Assembly: GCA_016720855.1 (NCBI GenBank)
Contig: JADKJU010000002.1
Location: forward strand, 1 to 64,000
Length of the DNA: 64,000 nt
Reading direction: 5' to 3'
DNA from: Betaproteobacteria bacterium
GTDB lineage: Bacteria > Pseudomonadota > Gammaproteobacteria > Burkholderiales > Usitatibacteraceae
A program made the translations under genes and the position numbers. This document shows, one piece after another, positions 25,729-34,205 of the stretch. The notes beneath the pieces are model-generated. The model was not told the origin of the DNA and searched no databases. It saw only the letters and a program-made list of their open reading frames with translations. Every line of letters starts with the position of its first letter. The first letter of the stretch is position 1.

Positions 25729-26462
25729 GGGGCGCTGCGTTCCGCGAGGGCGAGGATGGAGACGCCGAAGGGCGGCCGCAGCACCCGCGCGAGCGCCACG
25801 TCGGCCGCGAAAATGGCCTTCAGTATCCCGTTGAGTGCGGGCGTGTTCACCTGGTTCTCGCTCTCGAGCCGGATGCCCAGGAGCCGGATCACCTGGCGCG
25901 CGAGCCAGATCGGGACGAAGAGCAGGAAGTTGAAGTGGTACGACTCGCGGCAAGCGAGACCGGCGCGCGTCACGCGCTCGAGCAAGGGCCCCGCGCGGTA
26001 GCGCCGCTTGTGGTGCGCGACCTCGTCCTGCAGGCCCCAGAGGGACGGGAACGCCGGCACGGTGAGCAGAAGCGTGCCGCCTGGCTTGAGCACGCGGCGC
26101 AGTTCCGCGAGCGCGCCCACGTCGTCGTCCACGTGCTCGATGATGTCGGTGGCGATGACGAGGTCGAACGTGGCGTCGGGGAACGGGATGGCGGCCACGG
26201 TGCCCTGGTCCACGACGCCCAGGCCCTTTTCGGCGCACCAGCGGATGGCGTCCGGGCTGGGGTCCAGGCCGCGGTAGCGCGTGAAGCCCATTTCCTTCAG
26301 CAGGCGCAGGTTCGTGCCGGTGCTCGTGCCCACGTCGAGCACCGCGGCATCGGCCGGGAGGCGCAGCGCCTCGATATGCGCGCGGAAGAGCCGGCGCCGG
26401 CCCACGAACCACCAGTGGGTCTGCTCGACCTGGCTTTCGACCGCGTAGGTTGCGCTGTCCAC
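25725..26462 (-). CDS. class I SAM-dependent methyltransferase
   Basis: This 245-residue methyltransferase has motif I VLDVGTSTGTNLR, the DIIEHVDDD loop and LKPGGTLL. The GTG start at 26462 has an AGGA ribosome-binding site. A longer frame would begin inside the asparagine synthetase gene and is rejected. The C-terminal third is hydrophobic (FNFLLFVPIWLARQVI), which hints at membrane association. It is the first of three adjacent methyltransferases, ten bases after the amidotransferase stop. Confidence 0.83.
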   Translation of the reverse strand: MDSATYAVESQVEQTHWWFVGRRRLFRAHIEALRLPADAAVLDVGTSTGTNLRLLKEMGFTRYRGLDPSPDAIRWCAEKGLGVVDQGTVAAIPFPDATFDLVIATDIIEHVDDDVGALAELRRVLKPGGTLLLTVPAFPSLWGLQDEVAHHKRRYRAGPLLERVTRAGLACRESYHFNFLLFVPIWLARQVIRLLGIRLESENQVNTPALNGILKAIFAADVALARVLRPPFGVSILALAERSAP

Positions 26463-26472
26463 GAGCCGGGTC

Positions 26473-28341
26473 CTAGTGAAGCGCCGGGGCGTCGCGCAGG
26501 TGGCGCTGCAGCACCAGCCAGCACCACAGGAAAAGACGCTCGTCGCGGCGCCCTTCGCGGTGCGCGGCGAGGTGCCCATCGAACGCGGCCCGGTCGAAGG
26601 AAAGCGCGGCCGAAGGCTCTGGAAACTCCCAGTCCTTCAGCCAGGCGGTGAGCGGCATCGCGAAGCCCTTCTTCGGCCGGTCGAGCAGCCGATCCGGCAC
26701 CCAGCCCCGCATCGCCTTGCGCAGGATGTGCTTGCCCTTGCCGCCGCGGCACTTCATCGAGGTGGGCAGGCGGCGCGCGAGATCGACGACCTCGTTGTCG
26801 AGAAAGGGCGCGCGCGCCTCGAGCCCGACCATCATCGTGGCGCGATCCACCTTCGCAAGTACGCTGTCCTGCAGGTAGAAGCGTGCGTAGAACTCCGTCG
26901 TGCGGCCCACGGGATCGGGCGCGCCGCTCGACTCCCACGCCTCGATGGCATCGGCGTACACCGCCTCCCAGCTCGCCGGCTCGCGCAGCAGCTCGCCGAT
27001 CTCGGCCGGTTCCAGCGGCCCCAGCCAGGCGGGGTTCCACGCGCTGGGCGGGTAGTCCAGGCCGCGCAGCGTGCGCTTCACCTTGAAGTCGAGGCTCAGG
27101 TATCCCTCGGAGCTCGGCAGGCTCTCGACTCCACGGCGCACCAGTCGCCGAATCGCCGCGGGAACCAGGCGCGTGTAGACCGATGCGGGGCCCAGCGCGC
27201 GAAAGGGCGCGTAGCCGGCGAAGAGCTCGTCGCCTCCGTCGCCGCCCAGCGCGACCGTCACGTGCTTGCGCGCGAATCGCGCGAGGAGAAAGGTGGGGAC
27301 GATCGAGCTGTCGCCCATCGGCTCGTCGAGCAGGCCCATGACCGGGTCCGCGTTCTCGCGGGCCGTGGCGATGTCGAGGATCTCCTCGCGATGCTCCGTG
27401 CCCGCGTGCTCGGCCATTTGGCGGGCATATCCCGACTCGTCGAAGCTCCTCTCGCGGAAGCCGATGGCGAAGGTCTTCACGCGATCGACGTTCGTCTCGC
27501 GAGCGGCGCACGCCACGATGGCGCTCGAATCCATGCCGCCGGACAGGAAGATGCCGATCGGCACGTCGGCCACCATGCGCCGGCGGACGGCGGCCGACAG
27601 GCGTGCCCGCAGATCCTCGGCGACTTCGTCCTCGCCCCGGTTCGCCATCGCGTCATCGGGCTCGACCGCGAAACGGTAGTAGGCGTCGGATCTGGCTGCG
27701 CCCGTCGCGAGGTCGAAGTCGAGCCGGTGCCCGCCCGGCAGCTTGGCGATCGCGCGATAGAGCGTGAGCGGCGCCGGGATGAAGCCGTACGCGAAGTAGC
27801 GCTTCAGGCCCAGCGAATCGATCTCGCGGCCGACGCCCGGGTGCCGAAGCAGCGACTTGAGCTCCGAGGCGAAGGCAAGCGTGCCCCCGGCGATCGACCA
27901 GTACAGCGGCTTCTTCCCGAAGCGGTCGCGCGCGAGGAAGAGCCGGCCCGCCGTGCGGTCATACACGCAGAAGGCGAACATCCCGTTCAGGCGCAGCGGC
28001 AATTCGCGCCCCCACTGCCGGTAGCCGTGCACCAGGACCTCGGTGTCCGAATGATCGGAGCGGAAGCGGTGCCCGAGGCGCTCGAGCTCGGCGCGCAGCT
28101 CGCGGTGGTTGTAGATCTCGCCGTTGAAGATGACGACCGTGGTGCCGCCGGCATCGGACATGGGCTGCGCGCCGCCCTCGTGGTCGAGGATCGACAGGCG
28201 CCGGTGGCCGAGCGCCACGGGACGGTCCGGGCAGCGGTAGAAGCCCTCGCCGTCGGGACCCCGGTGCGCCAGGGCCCGCGTCATCGCCTGGAGCACATGA
28301 GGCCCCGGGTCGTGGCCGGCGACTCCCGCGATTCCGCACAT
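26473..28341 (-). CDS. asnB: asparagine synthetase-like amidotransferase, copy 3
   Basis: This 622-residue AsnB-family protein has nucleophile Cys2 in MCGIAGV, the glutaminase motifs RGPDGEGF and FNGEIYNH, and a PP-loop written SGGMDSS near residue 268. Length and sequence are closest to the AsnB type found in many exopolysaccharide loci. Those enzymes are thought to amidate uronic acids, for example of the ManNAcA or GalNAcA class, using glutamine. The gene lies one base after the stop of the undecaprenyl-phosphate glycosyltransferase. Confidence 0.9.
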   Translation of the reverse strand: MCGIAGVAGHDPGPHVLQAMTRALAHRGPDGEGFYRCPDRPVALGHRRLSILDHEGGAQPMSDAGGTTVVIFNGEIYNHRELRAELERLGHRFRSDHSDTEVLVHGYRQWGRELPLRLNGMFAFCVYDRTAGRLFLARDRFGKKPLYWSIAGGTLAFASELKSLLRHPGVGREIDSLGLKRYFAYGFIPAPLTLYRAIAKLPGGHRLDFDLATGAARSDAYYRFAVEPDDAMANRGEDEVAEDLRARLSAAVRRRMVADVPIGIFLSGGMDSSAIVACAARETNVDRVKTFAIGFRERSFDESGYARQMAEHAGTEHREEILDIATARENADPVMGLLDEPMGDSSIVPTFLLARFARKHVTVALGGDGGDELFAGYAPFRALGPASVYTRLVPAAIRRLVRRGVESLPSSEGYLSLDFKVKRTLRGLDYPPSAWNPAWLGPLEPAEIGELLREPASWEAVYADAIEAWESSGAPDPVGRTTEFYARFYLQDSVLAKVDRATMMVGLEARAPFLDNEVVDLARRLPTSMKCRGGKGKHILRKAMRGWVPDRLLDRPKKGFAMPLTAWLKDWEFPEPSAALSFDRAAFDGHLAAHREGRRDERLFLWCWLVLQRHLRDAPALH

Positions 28342-28342
28342 C

Positions 28343-29290
28343 TCACCGATCCTCGAGGTTGAGCGTGTCGCGCACCAGGTACACGGACTTGCCCTGCGAT
28401 TCGTAGTACGTGCGCATCACCAGCTCGGCCATCAACCCCATGAGGATCGACATCACGCCCGTGATGAAGGACATGACGACCAGGAGCGGCAGCGGCGTGA
28501 GGATGAAGGCCACGCCCTCGAAGAGCTTGAGAAAGATCGCATAGGCGCCGGCCACCACCGAAATGAGAATGCTCACCAGCCCGAAGCCCCCGAACACGTA
28601 GATGGGCTTTGTGGCGTACTTGGACAGGAACTTCACGACGATCAGGTCGAGCACCACCTTCGCCACGCGCTCCAGGCCGTACTTGGAGGCGCCGTGCATG
28701 CGCGGGTGGTGGGCCACCGGGATCTCGGCCACGCGCGCACCGTGCCAGCTCGCGTAGATCGGGATGAAGCGGTGCATCTCGCCGTAGAGCTTCACGCCCT
28801 TGATCACGTCCTTGTGGTACGCCTTGAGGGAGCAGCCGTAGTCGTGCAGGTGCACGCCGGAGATCGCGGAGATCAGGCGGTTGGCGATGCGGCTCGGCAG
28901 GTTGCGCTTGAGCTCGCCGTCCTGACGGTCCTTGCGCCACCCGGAGACGACCTCGTAGCCCTCCTCGAGCTTGTCGAGAAGGCGCCGGATGTCGGCCGGG
29001 TCGTTCTGCAGGTCGCCGTCCATCGGCACGATGATGTCGCCGCGCGCATGGTCGATGCCGGCCATCATGGCGGCCGTCTGGCCGAAATTCTTGCGCAGGT
29101 TGATCACCTTGAACCGCGGATCGCGGCCGGCCACCTCCGCCAGGCGCTCCGTGCTCCCGTCGGTACTGCCATCGTTCACGAGGATCACCTCGAATTCGCG
29201 GCCGAGGCCCGGCAGCTCGGCGGCGAGCTTGTCGTACAGCAGCGGGATGTTGTCCGCCTCGTTGAAGATCGGAATGACGACGGAGATCAT
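28343..29290 (-). CDS. undecaprenyl-phosphate glycosyltransferase, GT2 (ArnC/GtrB/DPM1-like)
   Basis: This 315-residue GT2 enzyme has VVIPIFNEADN at residues 4-14, the nucleotide-binding VNDGSTDGS, the metal-binding DGDLQND at 91-97 and a C-terminal pair of membrane helices (about 232-260 and 265-295). Enzymes of this type transfer a sugar from a nucleotide donor to undecaprenyl phosphate on the inner face of the membrane. With the small carrier at 23589 and the GT39 protein at 21740 it forms a typical three-part periplasmic decoration system. The ATG overlaps the preceding stop as ATGA. Confidence 0.9.
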   Translation of the reverse strand: MISVVIPIFNEADNIPLLYDKLAAELPGLGREFEVILVNDGSTDGSTERLAEVAGRDPRFKVINLRKNFGQTAAMMAGIDHARGDIIVPMDGDLQNDPADIRRLLDKLEEGYEVVSGWRKDRQDGELKRNLPSRIANRLISAISGVHLHDYGCSLKAYHKDVIKGVKLYGEMHRFIPIYASWHGARVAEIPVAHHPRMHGASKYGLERVAKVVLDLIVVKFLSKYATKPIYVFGGFGLVSILISVVAGAYAIFLKLFEGVAFILTPLPLLVVMSFITGVMSILMGLMAELVMRTYYESQGKSVYLVRDTLNLEDR

Positions 29291-31455
29291 CGGGGGCCTT
29301 CGGTTTCCGGCGGCGCAAGGGGACCGGCAAGGATCAACGCCTCCACCGCGAACGCCACCCGCATCGCCTGGAGCTGTGCCGCAAGCGAAACGGGCCACGC
29401 GCCGCCCTCGGAGAGGCAGCGGCCGAGCGCGCGCAGCTCCTGCATCTGGCCCTTCTCGACGGTCGTCGAGCGCCACGGCTTGCCCGACCCGCCCGCAACC
29501 GTCACCTCGCGGTAGTCGTCGAGCAGCACCGTCATGCCGTCCGCGTGGACCTCCATGCGTTCCTTCGGATGCGACTTCGCGCCGAGCGCGGTGTAGAGGA
29601 GTGTCGCCACGGAGCCATCGGAGAGCGACACCGTCGCGCAGAAGTTGTCGTGCTTGTGGAAGGCGCCGGCGCCCTCGACCGCGGCTGCGTTCACCGCCAC
29701 GGGCTCGGCGCCCGTGAGGTGAAGGAAGAGGTCGTAGATGTGGCAAGCCTCGCCGATGTTGCGCCCGCCGCCCTCGGGCCCGTGCACCCAGTGCTCGCGC
29801 GGCAGGAACCCGGCATTCATGCGGTAGTCGATCATGAGCGGCGTGCCGCGGTTGGCGAGCGAGGCCTTCACCGCCTCGATCGCGGGAGAGAAGCGGCGGT
29901 TGAACCCCGTCATGAGCACGGGCTTGCCCTCGGTGCCGCCGGCGTAGAACGCCTCGATGCGCGCGAGCTCGGCTTCGTTCAGGGCCAGGGGCTTTTCCAC
30001 GAAGACGTGCTTGCCCGCCGCGAGCGAGCGCAGCACGAGGTCCGCATGAAGGTGGTGGCGCGTGGCGATCATCACCAGGTCCACCTCCGGGTCCGCGAGC
30101 GCGGCCTCGATGTCGGTGCCCGCGTGGGCGGCCTCGAAGCGCTCCGCCACGTTCGTCGCCGTGGCCCCGGTGCGGCTTACCACCCAGCGCAGCTGGAAAC
30201 GGTCGCGAAGCTTGTCGAGGTTGGGCAGGTGCATGCCCTGCGCGAACCCGCCCGCGCCCACGAGCGCGATCTGGATGCGTCCCGGCCCCCTGGCTGCGGC
30301 CGATGCGCCCAGCGCCACCGTTCGCGACGAGGCCTCTTCGCGTGCCGGATAGGCGAGGAACGCCAGCAGCGGCCGATCGGGCGACTGGATGGCCTCGAAC
30401 GCGCCCGCGGCCTCGTCGATGGGCCACGTGCGCCTCGAAAGCGGCGCAAGCCGCACGCGCCCCGCGGCGAGCATCGCGAGGTAGGCGTCCATGTTGCGAT
30501 TCTCGGTCCAGCGGACGTAAGGCAGCGGATAGTCCTGCCCGCCCTCCTCGTACGCGGGGTCATAGCGGCCCGGCCCGTAGGAGGTCGAGACGAGGAAATC
30601 GAGTTCCTTGCGGTAGAAGTCCTCGCGCTTCAGGTCGAGCCCCACGTCGCCCACGAGCACCACGCGCCCCTTGCGCCGGCACGCGCGCATCGCCTGGCTG
30701 ATGATCTCGTGACCCGGCCCGGCCGCCGTCACGATCGCGGCATCGGCGCCGAAGCCGTCGGTGAGCCAGAGCACCCGCTCGATCCACGCGTCGCCCTCGG
30801 GCACGAGGCCCAGGTCGAGCCCGCAACCCTGCGCAACCGACACGCGGCCCGCGTCCGGATCGACGCCGACCACGCGGCAGCCGTTCGCCTTGAGGAACTG
30901 CACCGTCAGTTGTCCGAGGATGCCCAGGCCCACGACGACGATCGTCTCGCCGAGCGTGGGCGCCGCGCGCCGGACGCCCTGCAGCGCGATCGCCCCTAAA
31001 GTCACCGAGGATGCGTCCTCGATCGACACGCCCTCCGGCACCTTCGCGGCGAGGTTCACCGGCACATCGATGAGCTCGGCATGGTTCGCGATGCCTGCGC
31101 CGGCGCACGCAACGCGGTCGCCCACCGCGAAGCCCTCGACGCGCTCTCCCACCGCCACCACGTGCCCGGCCGCGGAGTACCCGGTGGACTGGCCCGCGGC
31201 GAGCATCCCGCGGATCACCTTCGTGGTGCGCGCGATGCCTTCGGTGCGCGCCATCTCGATCGCGAGCAGCACGTTCTTCGGCTGCTTGAGGGCGCGCCGG
31301 TAGAGCGGCATCGCGGCGGCGGCAAGTCCCGCGGCCTCGGTGCCCACGCTGATGCAGGAAGCCTCGACACGCACCAGCAGGTTGCCCGCCGCGGCGCCCG
31401 GGGCCGGCACGTCGGTCACGACGGCCTTGCCGCCCTTGAGGAGCACCTGCTTCAT
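29287..31455 (-). CDS. bi-domain oxidoreductase (zinc-type dehydrogenase + Gfo/Idh/MocA)
   Basis: In this 722-residue protein, residues 1 to about 340 form an MDR dehydrogenase (GYSAAGHVVAVG, VVGLGILGQ). The rest is a Gfo/Idh/MocA oxidoreductase (ALVGAGGFAQ, FVEKPLALN, GGGRNIGEACH). The start is the ATG that overlaps wecC as ATGA. It is paralogous to the protein at 19055-21682 but lacks that protein's beta-sandwich insert. It probably performs redox chemistry on a nucleotide sugar or lipid-linked sugar downstream of WecB/WecC. The exact reaction is not known for this family. Confidence 0.88.
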   Translation of the reverse strand: MKQVLLKGGKAVVTDVPAPGAAAGNLLVRVEASCISVGTEAAGLAAAAMPLYRRALKQPKNVLLAIEMARTEGIARTTKVIRGMLAAGQSTGYSAAGHVVAVGERVEGFAVGDRVACAGAGIANHAELIDVPVNLAAKVPEGVSIEDASSVTLGAIALQGVRRAAPTLGETIVVVGLGILGQLTVQFLKANGCRVVGVDPDAGRVSVAQGCGLDLGLVPEGDAWIERVLWLTDGFGADAAIVTAAGPGHEIISQAMRACRRKGRVVLVGDVGLDLKREDFYRKELDFLVSTSYGPGRYDPAYEEGGQDYPLPYVRWTENRNMDAYLAMLAAGRVRLAPLSRRTWPIDEAAGAFEAIQSPDRPLLAFLAYPAREEASSRTVALGASAAARGPGRIQIALVGAGGFAQGMHLPNLDKLRDRFQLRWVVSRTGATATNVAERFEAAHAGTDIEAALADPEVDLVMIATRHHLHADLVLRSLAAGKHVFVEKPLALNEAELARIEAFYAGGTEGKPVLMTGFNRRFSPAIEAVKASLANRGTPLMIDYRMNAGFLPREHWVHGPEGGGRNIGEACHIYDLFLHLTGAEPVAVNAAAVEGAGAFHKHDNFCATVSLSDGSVATLLYTALGAKSHPKERMEVHADGMTVLLDDYREVTVAGGSGKPWRSTTVEKGQMQELRALGRCLSEGGAWPVSLAAQLQAMRVAFAVEALILAGPLAPPETEGPR

Positions 31456-32702
31456 CGCCAGAACCCGCGCGTGTCGATCACCACCTTGCCCGCCAGGAGC
31501 TTGCGGTCGATGGCGGCGAAGGCCTTGTGGTTCACGAGCAGCAGGACGATGTCGGCCCCGCGCACGGCGGTTTGCGCGTCCACGAGCTTCACGTTCTGCC
31601 GTCCCGCGAGCGCCGGCGGGAGCTGCGCGGTGAACGGCTCGGCGATGAGTATCGGCCATGGATGCTGCGCGGCCAGATGCGTGGCGATCTCGACAGCCGG
31701 CGATTCGCGCAGGTCATCGATGTCCGGCTTGAACGACAGCCCGAGGCAGGCGATGGTGGGCGAGGAAAGCTTCTTCGCCGCCTGGCTCACCTTCTCGATC
31801 ACCCAGTGCGGCTTGCCGTCGTTCACCTGCCGCGCGGCGCTGATGACGCGCGCGAGGTCCGGTGCGGAATCCACGATGAACCAGGGGTCCACCGCGATGC
31901 AGTGCCCGCCCACCCCGGGGCCGGGCTGCAGGATCTTCACGCGCGGATGGTGGTTCGCCAGCTCGATGAGTTCCCACACGTCGATGCCCAGGCGCTCGCA
32001 GATAAGCGAAAGCTCGTTGGCGAAGGCGATGTTCACGTCGCGGAAGGCGTTCTCCGTGAGCTTGGTCATCTCCGCGGTGCGCGCGTTCGTCTCCAGGCAC
32101 GCGCCGGTCACGAAAAGCCGGTAGAACGACACGGCCATCGCCGTGCAGCGCAGCGTCATGCCGCCGATGACGCGGTCGTTGGCGATCAGCTCGTGCAGCA
32201 CGCGTCCGGGCAGCACGCGCTCCGGGCAATAGGCGATGCGCACGTCGGCATCCTCCCCCGCCTGCTGCGGGAAAGTCAGGTCCGGCCGGGCCGAGGCGAG
32301 CCAGGCCGCCATCTGGTCGGTGGCGCCCACCGGCGAAGTCGATTCGAGAATGACGAGGTTGCCCTTCGCCAGCACCGGGGCGATGTTCTTCGCCGCCGAC
32401 TCGATGTAGCGCAGGTCCGGTTCGTGCGCGCCCTTGAACGGCGTGGGCACGGCGATGAGGAACACCTCGGCCGGCTCGGGAGCGAGGGTCGCGCGGAAGG
32501 TTCCCGCCTTCACGGCATCGCGCACCAGCGTGTCCAGGCCCGGCTCGACGATATGGATCTCGCCGCGATTGAGCACGTCCACGATCTTCGGATCGACGTC
32601 CAGGCCGACGACCTGCACGCCACGGCTGGCGATCACCGCGGCCGTCGGCAGGCCGATGTAGCCCAGCCCCACGATCGACACCCTCGAAAACGCCTTGTTC
32701 AT
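31452..32702 (-). CDS. wecC: UDP-N-acetyl-D-mannosamine dehydrogenase
   Basis: This 416-residue UDP-sugar dehydrogenase has the NAD motif [10 protein letters not shown] at residues 12-21, the central dimer domain ([18 protein letters not shown]) and the catalytic-cysteine segment [11 protein letters not shown] near residue 266. The family oxidises UDP-ManNAc twice to UDP-ManNAcA with NAD+. Overlap with wecB (ATGA) makes ManNAcA supply the entry step of this pathway. The resulting carboxyl groups are plausible substrates for the three AsnB-like amidotransferases downstream. Confidence 0.95.
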   Translation of the reverse strand: MNKAFSRVSIVGLGYIGLPTAAVIASRGVQVVGLDVDPKIVDVLNRGEIHIVEPGLDTLVRDAVKAGTFRATLAPEPAEVFLIAVPTPFKGAHEPDLRYIESAAKNIAPVLAKGNLVILESTSPVGATDQMAAWLASARPDLTFPQQAGEDADVRIAYCPERVLPGRVLHELIANDRVIGGMTLRCTAMAVSFYRLFVTGACLETNARTAEMTKLTENAFRDVNIAFANELSLICERLGIDVWELIELANHHPRVKILQPGPGVGGHCIAVDPWFIVDSAPDLARVISAARQVNDGKPHWVIEKVSQAAKKLSSPTIACLGLSFKPDIDDLRESPAVEIATHLAAQHPWPILIAEPFTAQLPPALAGRQNVKLVDAQTAVRGADIVLLLVNHKAFAAIDRKLLAGKVVIDTRGFWR

Positions 32703-33820
32703 GACTGCGCAAGCCTCCCGACGATTCTTTCGGCCGCCTTCCCGTCTCCGTACGGATTGTGCGCCCGCGACATGGCCTCGTAGGCCTGCGCCGAGTCGAG
32801 CAGGCGGCCGGCTTCCTCGACGATGTGCGTGCGGTCCGTGCCCACGAGGCGAACCGTCCCGGCCTCGACGGCCTCGGGACGCTCCGTGGTCTCGCGCATC
32901 ACGAGCACCGGCTTGCCGAGCGAAGGGGCCTCCTCCTGGATGCCGCCGGAGTCGGTGAGCACGAGGTGCGCGCGGCGCATGAGGTGGATGAAGGGCACGT
33001 AGTCGAGCGGCGCGAGCAGGTGCACGCGCGGCGCGTTGCCCAGCAGGCGGCGCACCGGTTCCTGCACGTTGGGGTTCAGGTGCACGGGGTACACCACCTC
33101 GACGTCGCCCCTCGCCGCCAGGTCCGCGAGCGCCAGGCAGATGTTCTCGAAGCCCTCGCCGAAGCTCTCCCGGCGATGGCCGGTGACCAGCACGAGGCGC
33201 TTCGAGGCGTCGAGAAAGGCGAATTCGGCATCGAGCTTCGAGCGCAGGGCCGCGTCCGCATCCAGTCGCGCGACCATCGCGAGGAGCGCGTCGATGACGG
33301 TGTTGCCGGTGACGACGATCCGCTCGTCCTCGATGCCTTCGCGCAGGAGGTTGTGCCGGGCCGTCTCGGTCGGCGCGAAGTGGTCACGAGCGATCACGGC
33401 CGTGAGCCGGCGGTTCACTTCCTCGGGCCAGGGCGAATAGATGTTGCCCGTCCGAAGCCCAGCCTCCACGTGACCCACGGGAATCTTCCGGTAGTAGGCC
33501 GCCAGGCTCCCGCCGAGCGAGGTCGACGTGTCGCCGTGCACGAGGACGAGATCGGGGCGCTCCGCGTCGAGAACCGGCTCCAGGCCGCGAAGCACGCCGG
33601 TGAGGATGTCGGAAAGGCTCTGGCCCTCTTTCATGAGGCCCAGGTCGTGGTCGGGCACGATGCCGAAGGCCTCGAGCACCTGGTCGAGCATCTGGCGCTG
33701 CTGCGCCGTCACGCAGACGCGGGAGACGATTCCGGGCGTGCGGGCCAGGCGCATGACCACCGGGGCCATCTTGATCGCCTCGGGACGCGTGCCGAATACG
33801 GAAAGCACCTTGCCGGCCAC
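32699..33820 (-). CDS. wecB: UDP-N-acetylglucosamine 2-epimerase (non-hydrolysing)
   Basis: This 373-residue WecB-family epimerase has [11 protein letters not shown] near the N-terminus, [19 protein letters not shown], and [14 protein letters not shown] in the UDP-binding C-lobe. It interconverts UDP-GlcNAc and UDP-ManNAc in the cytoplasm and feeds wecC. It uses a GTG start with a GGAG motif about ten bases upstream. It is the first gene of the leftward string, so the operon promoter should lie in the 33821-34205 spacer. Confidence 0.95.
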   Translation of the reverse strand: MAGKVLSVFGTRPEAIKMAPVVMRLARTPGIVSRVCVTAQQRQMLDQVLEAFGIVPDHDLGLMKEGQSLSDILTGVLRGLEPVLDAERPDLVLVHGDTSTSLGGSLAAYYRKIPVGHVEAGLRTGNIYSPWPEEVNRRLTAVIARDHFAPTETARHNLLREGIEDERIVVTGNTVIDALLAMVARLDADAALRSKLDAEFAFLDASKRLVLVTGHRRESFGEGFENICLALADLAARGDVEVVYPVHLNPNVQEPVRRLLGNAPRVHLLAPLDYVPFIHLMRRAHLVLTDSGGIQEEAPSLGKPVLVMRETTERPEAVEAGTVRLVGTDRTHIVEEAGRLLDSAQAYEAMSRAHNPYGDGKAAERIVGRLAQS

Positions 33821-34205
33821 GATACTCGCGCTCCGCCTAGGAAGGGAAAAGGGACGCCGCGGCCGGCCGAGCCGGGCACGCGTTCGAAGATGCGGTCGTG
33901 GGCAGTCGGGTGGGTGTCACGGGAAATCGGCTTTTCGGGAACGGGCCCGACCTCGGAAGGCTCGGGCGGGCGATACGCAGATCGGGCTTGACGACCGGGG
34001 ACGCGACCTGCGGCCGAGCCCCCGAAAATGCGCCGGGGGACCCCGTCGAACACAATCCGGAATGATACAATATTTCAGGTGCTTATGGCACCTCTTGCGC
34101 CCTGCGGACGCTCCGGTTGGCGGTGAGCCATCCGCCCGCATTTCCTCCCGGGAACGGCATCCGCATCTCCACGGCAACACAGACGGTTGGACGTATTCGA
34201 GCGTT
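33821..34205. other. divergent intergenic region, 385 bases
   Basis: This spacer separates the leftward wecB string from the rightward TPR-protein gene. No coding frame with a convincing start was found. An AT-rich patch at about 34060-34080 contains GATACAAT, a possible -10 element for the rightward gene, but no clear -35 was seen. A run of TTGACG occurs near 33989. The position implies that promoters for both directions and possibly a regulator site lie here. Confidence 0.5.
34066..34071 (+). promoter_or_regulatory. possible -10 element (TACAAT)
   Basis: TACAAT sits inside the only AT-rich patch of the divergent spacer, about 135 bases upstream of the TPR-protein start. A matching -35 hexamer at 16-18 bases is not evident, so the call is weak. 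Confidence 0.25.

Noticed and set aside
24883..26412. 509-codon minus-strand frame as one fused protein
   Set aside because: The first part is an out-of-frame reading of the neighbouring methyltransferase. The real gene begins at 25728 with an ATGA overlap.
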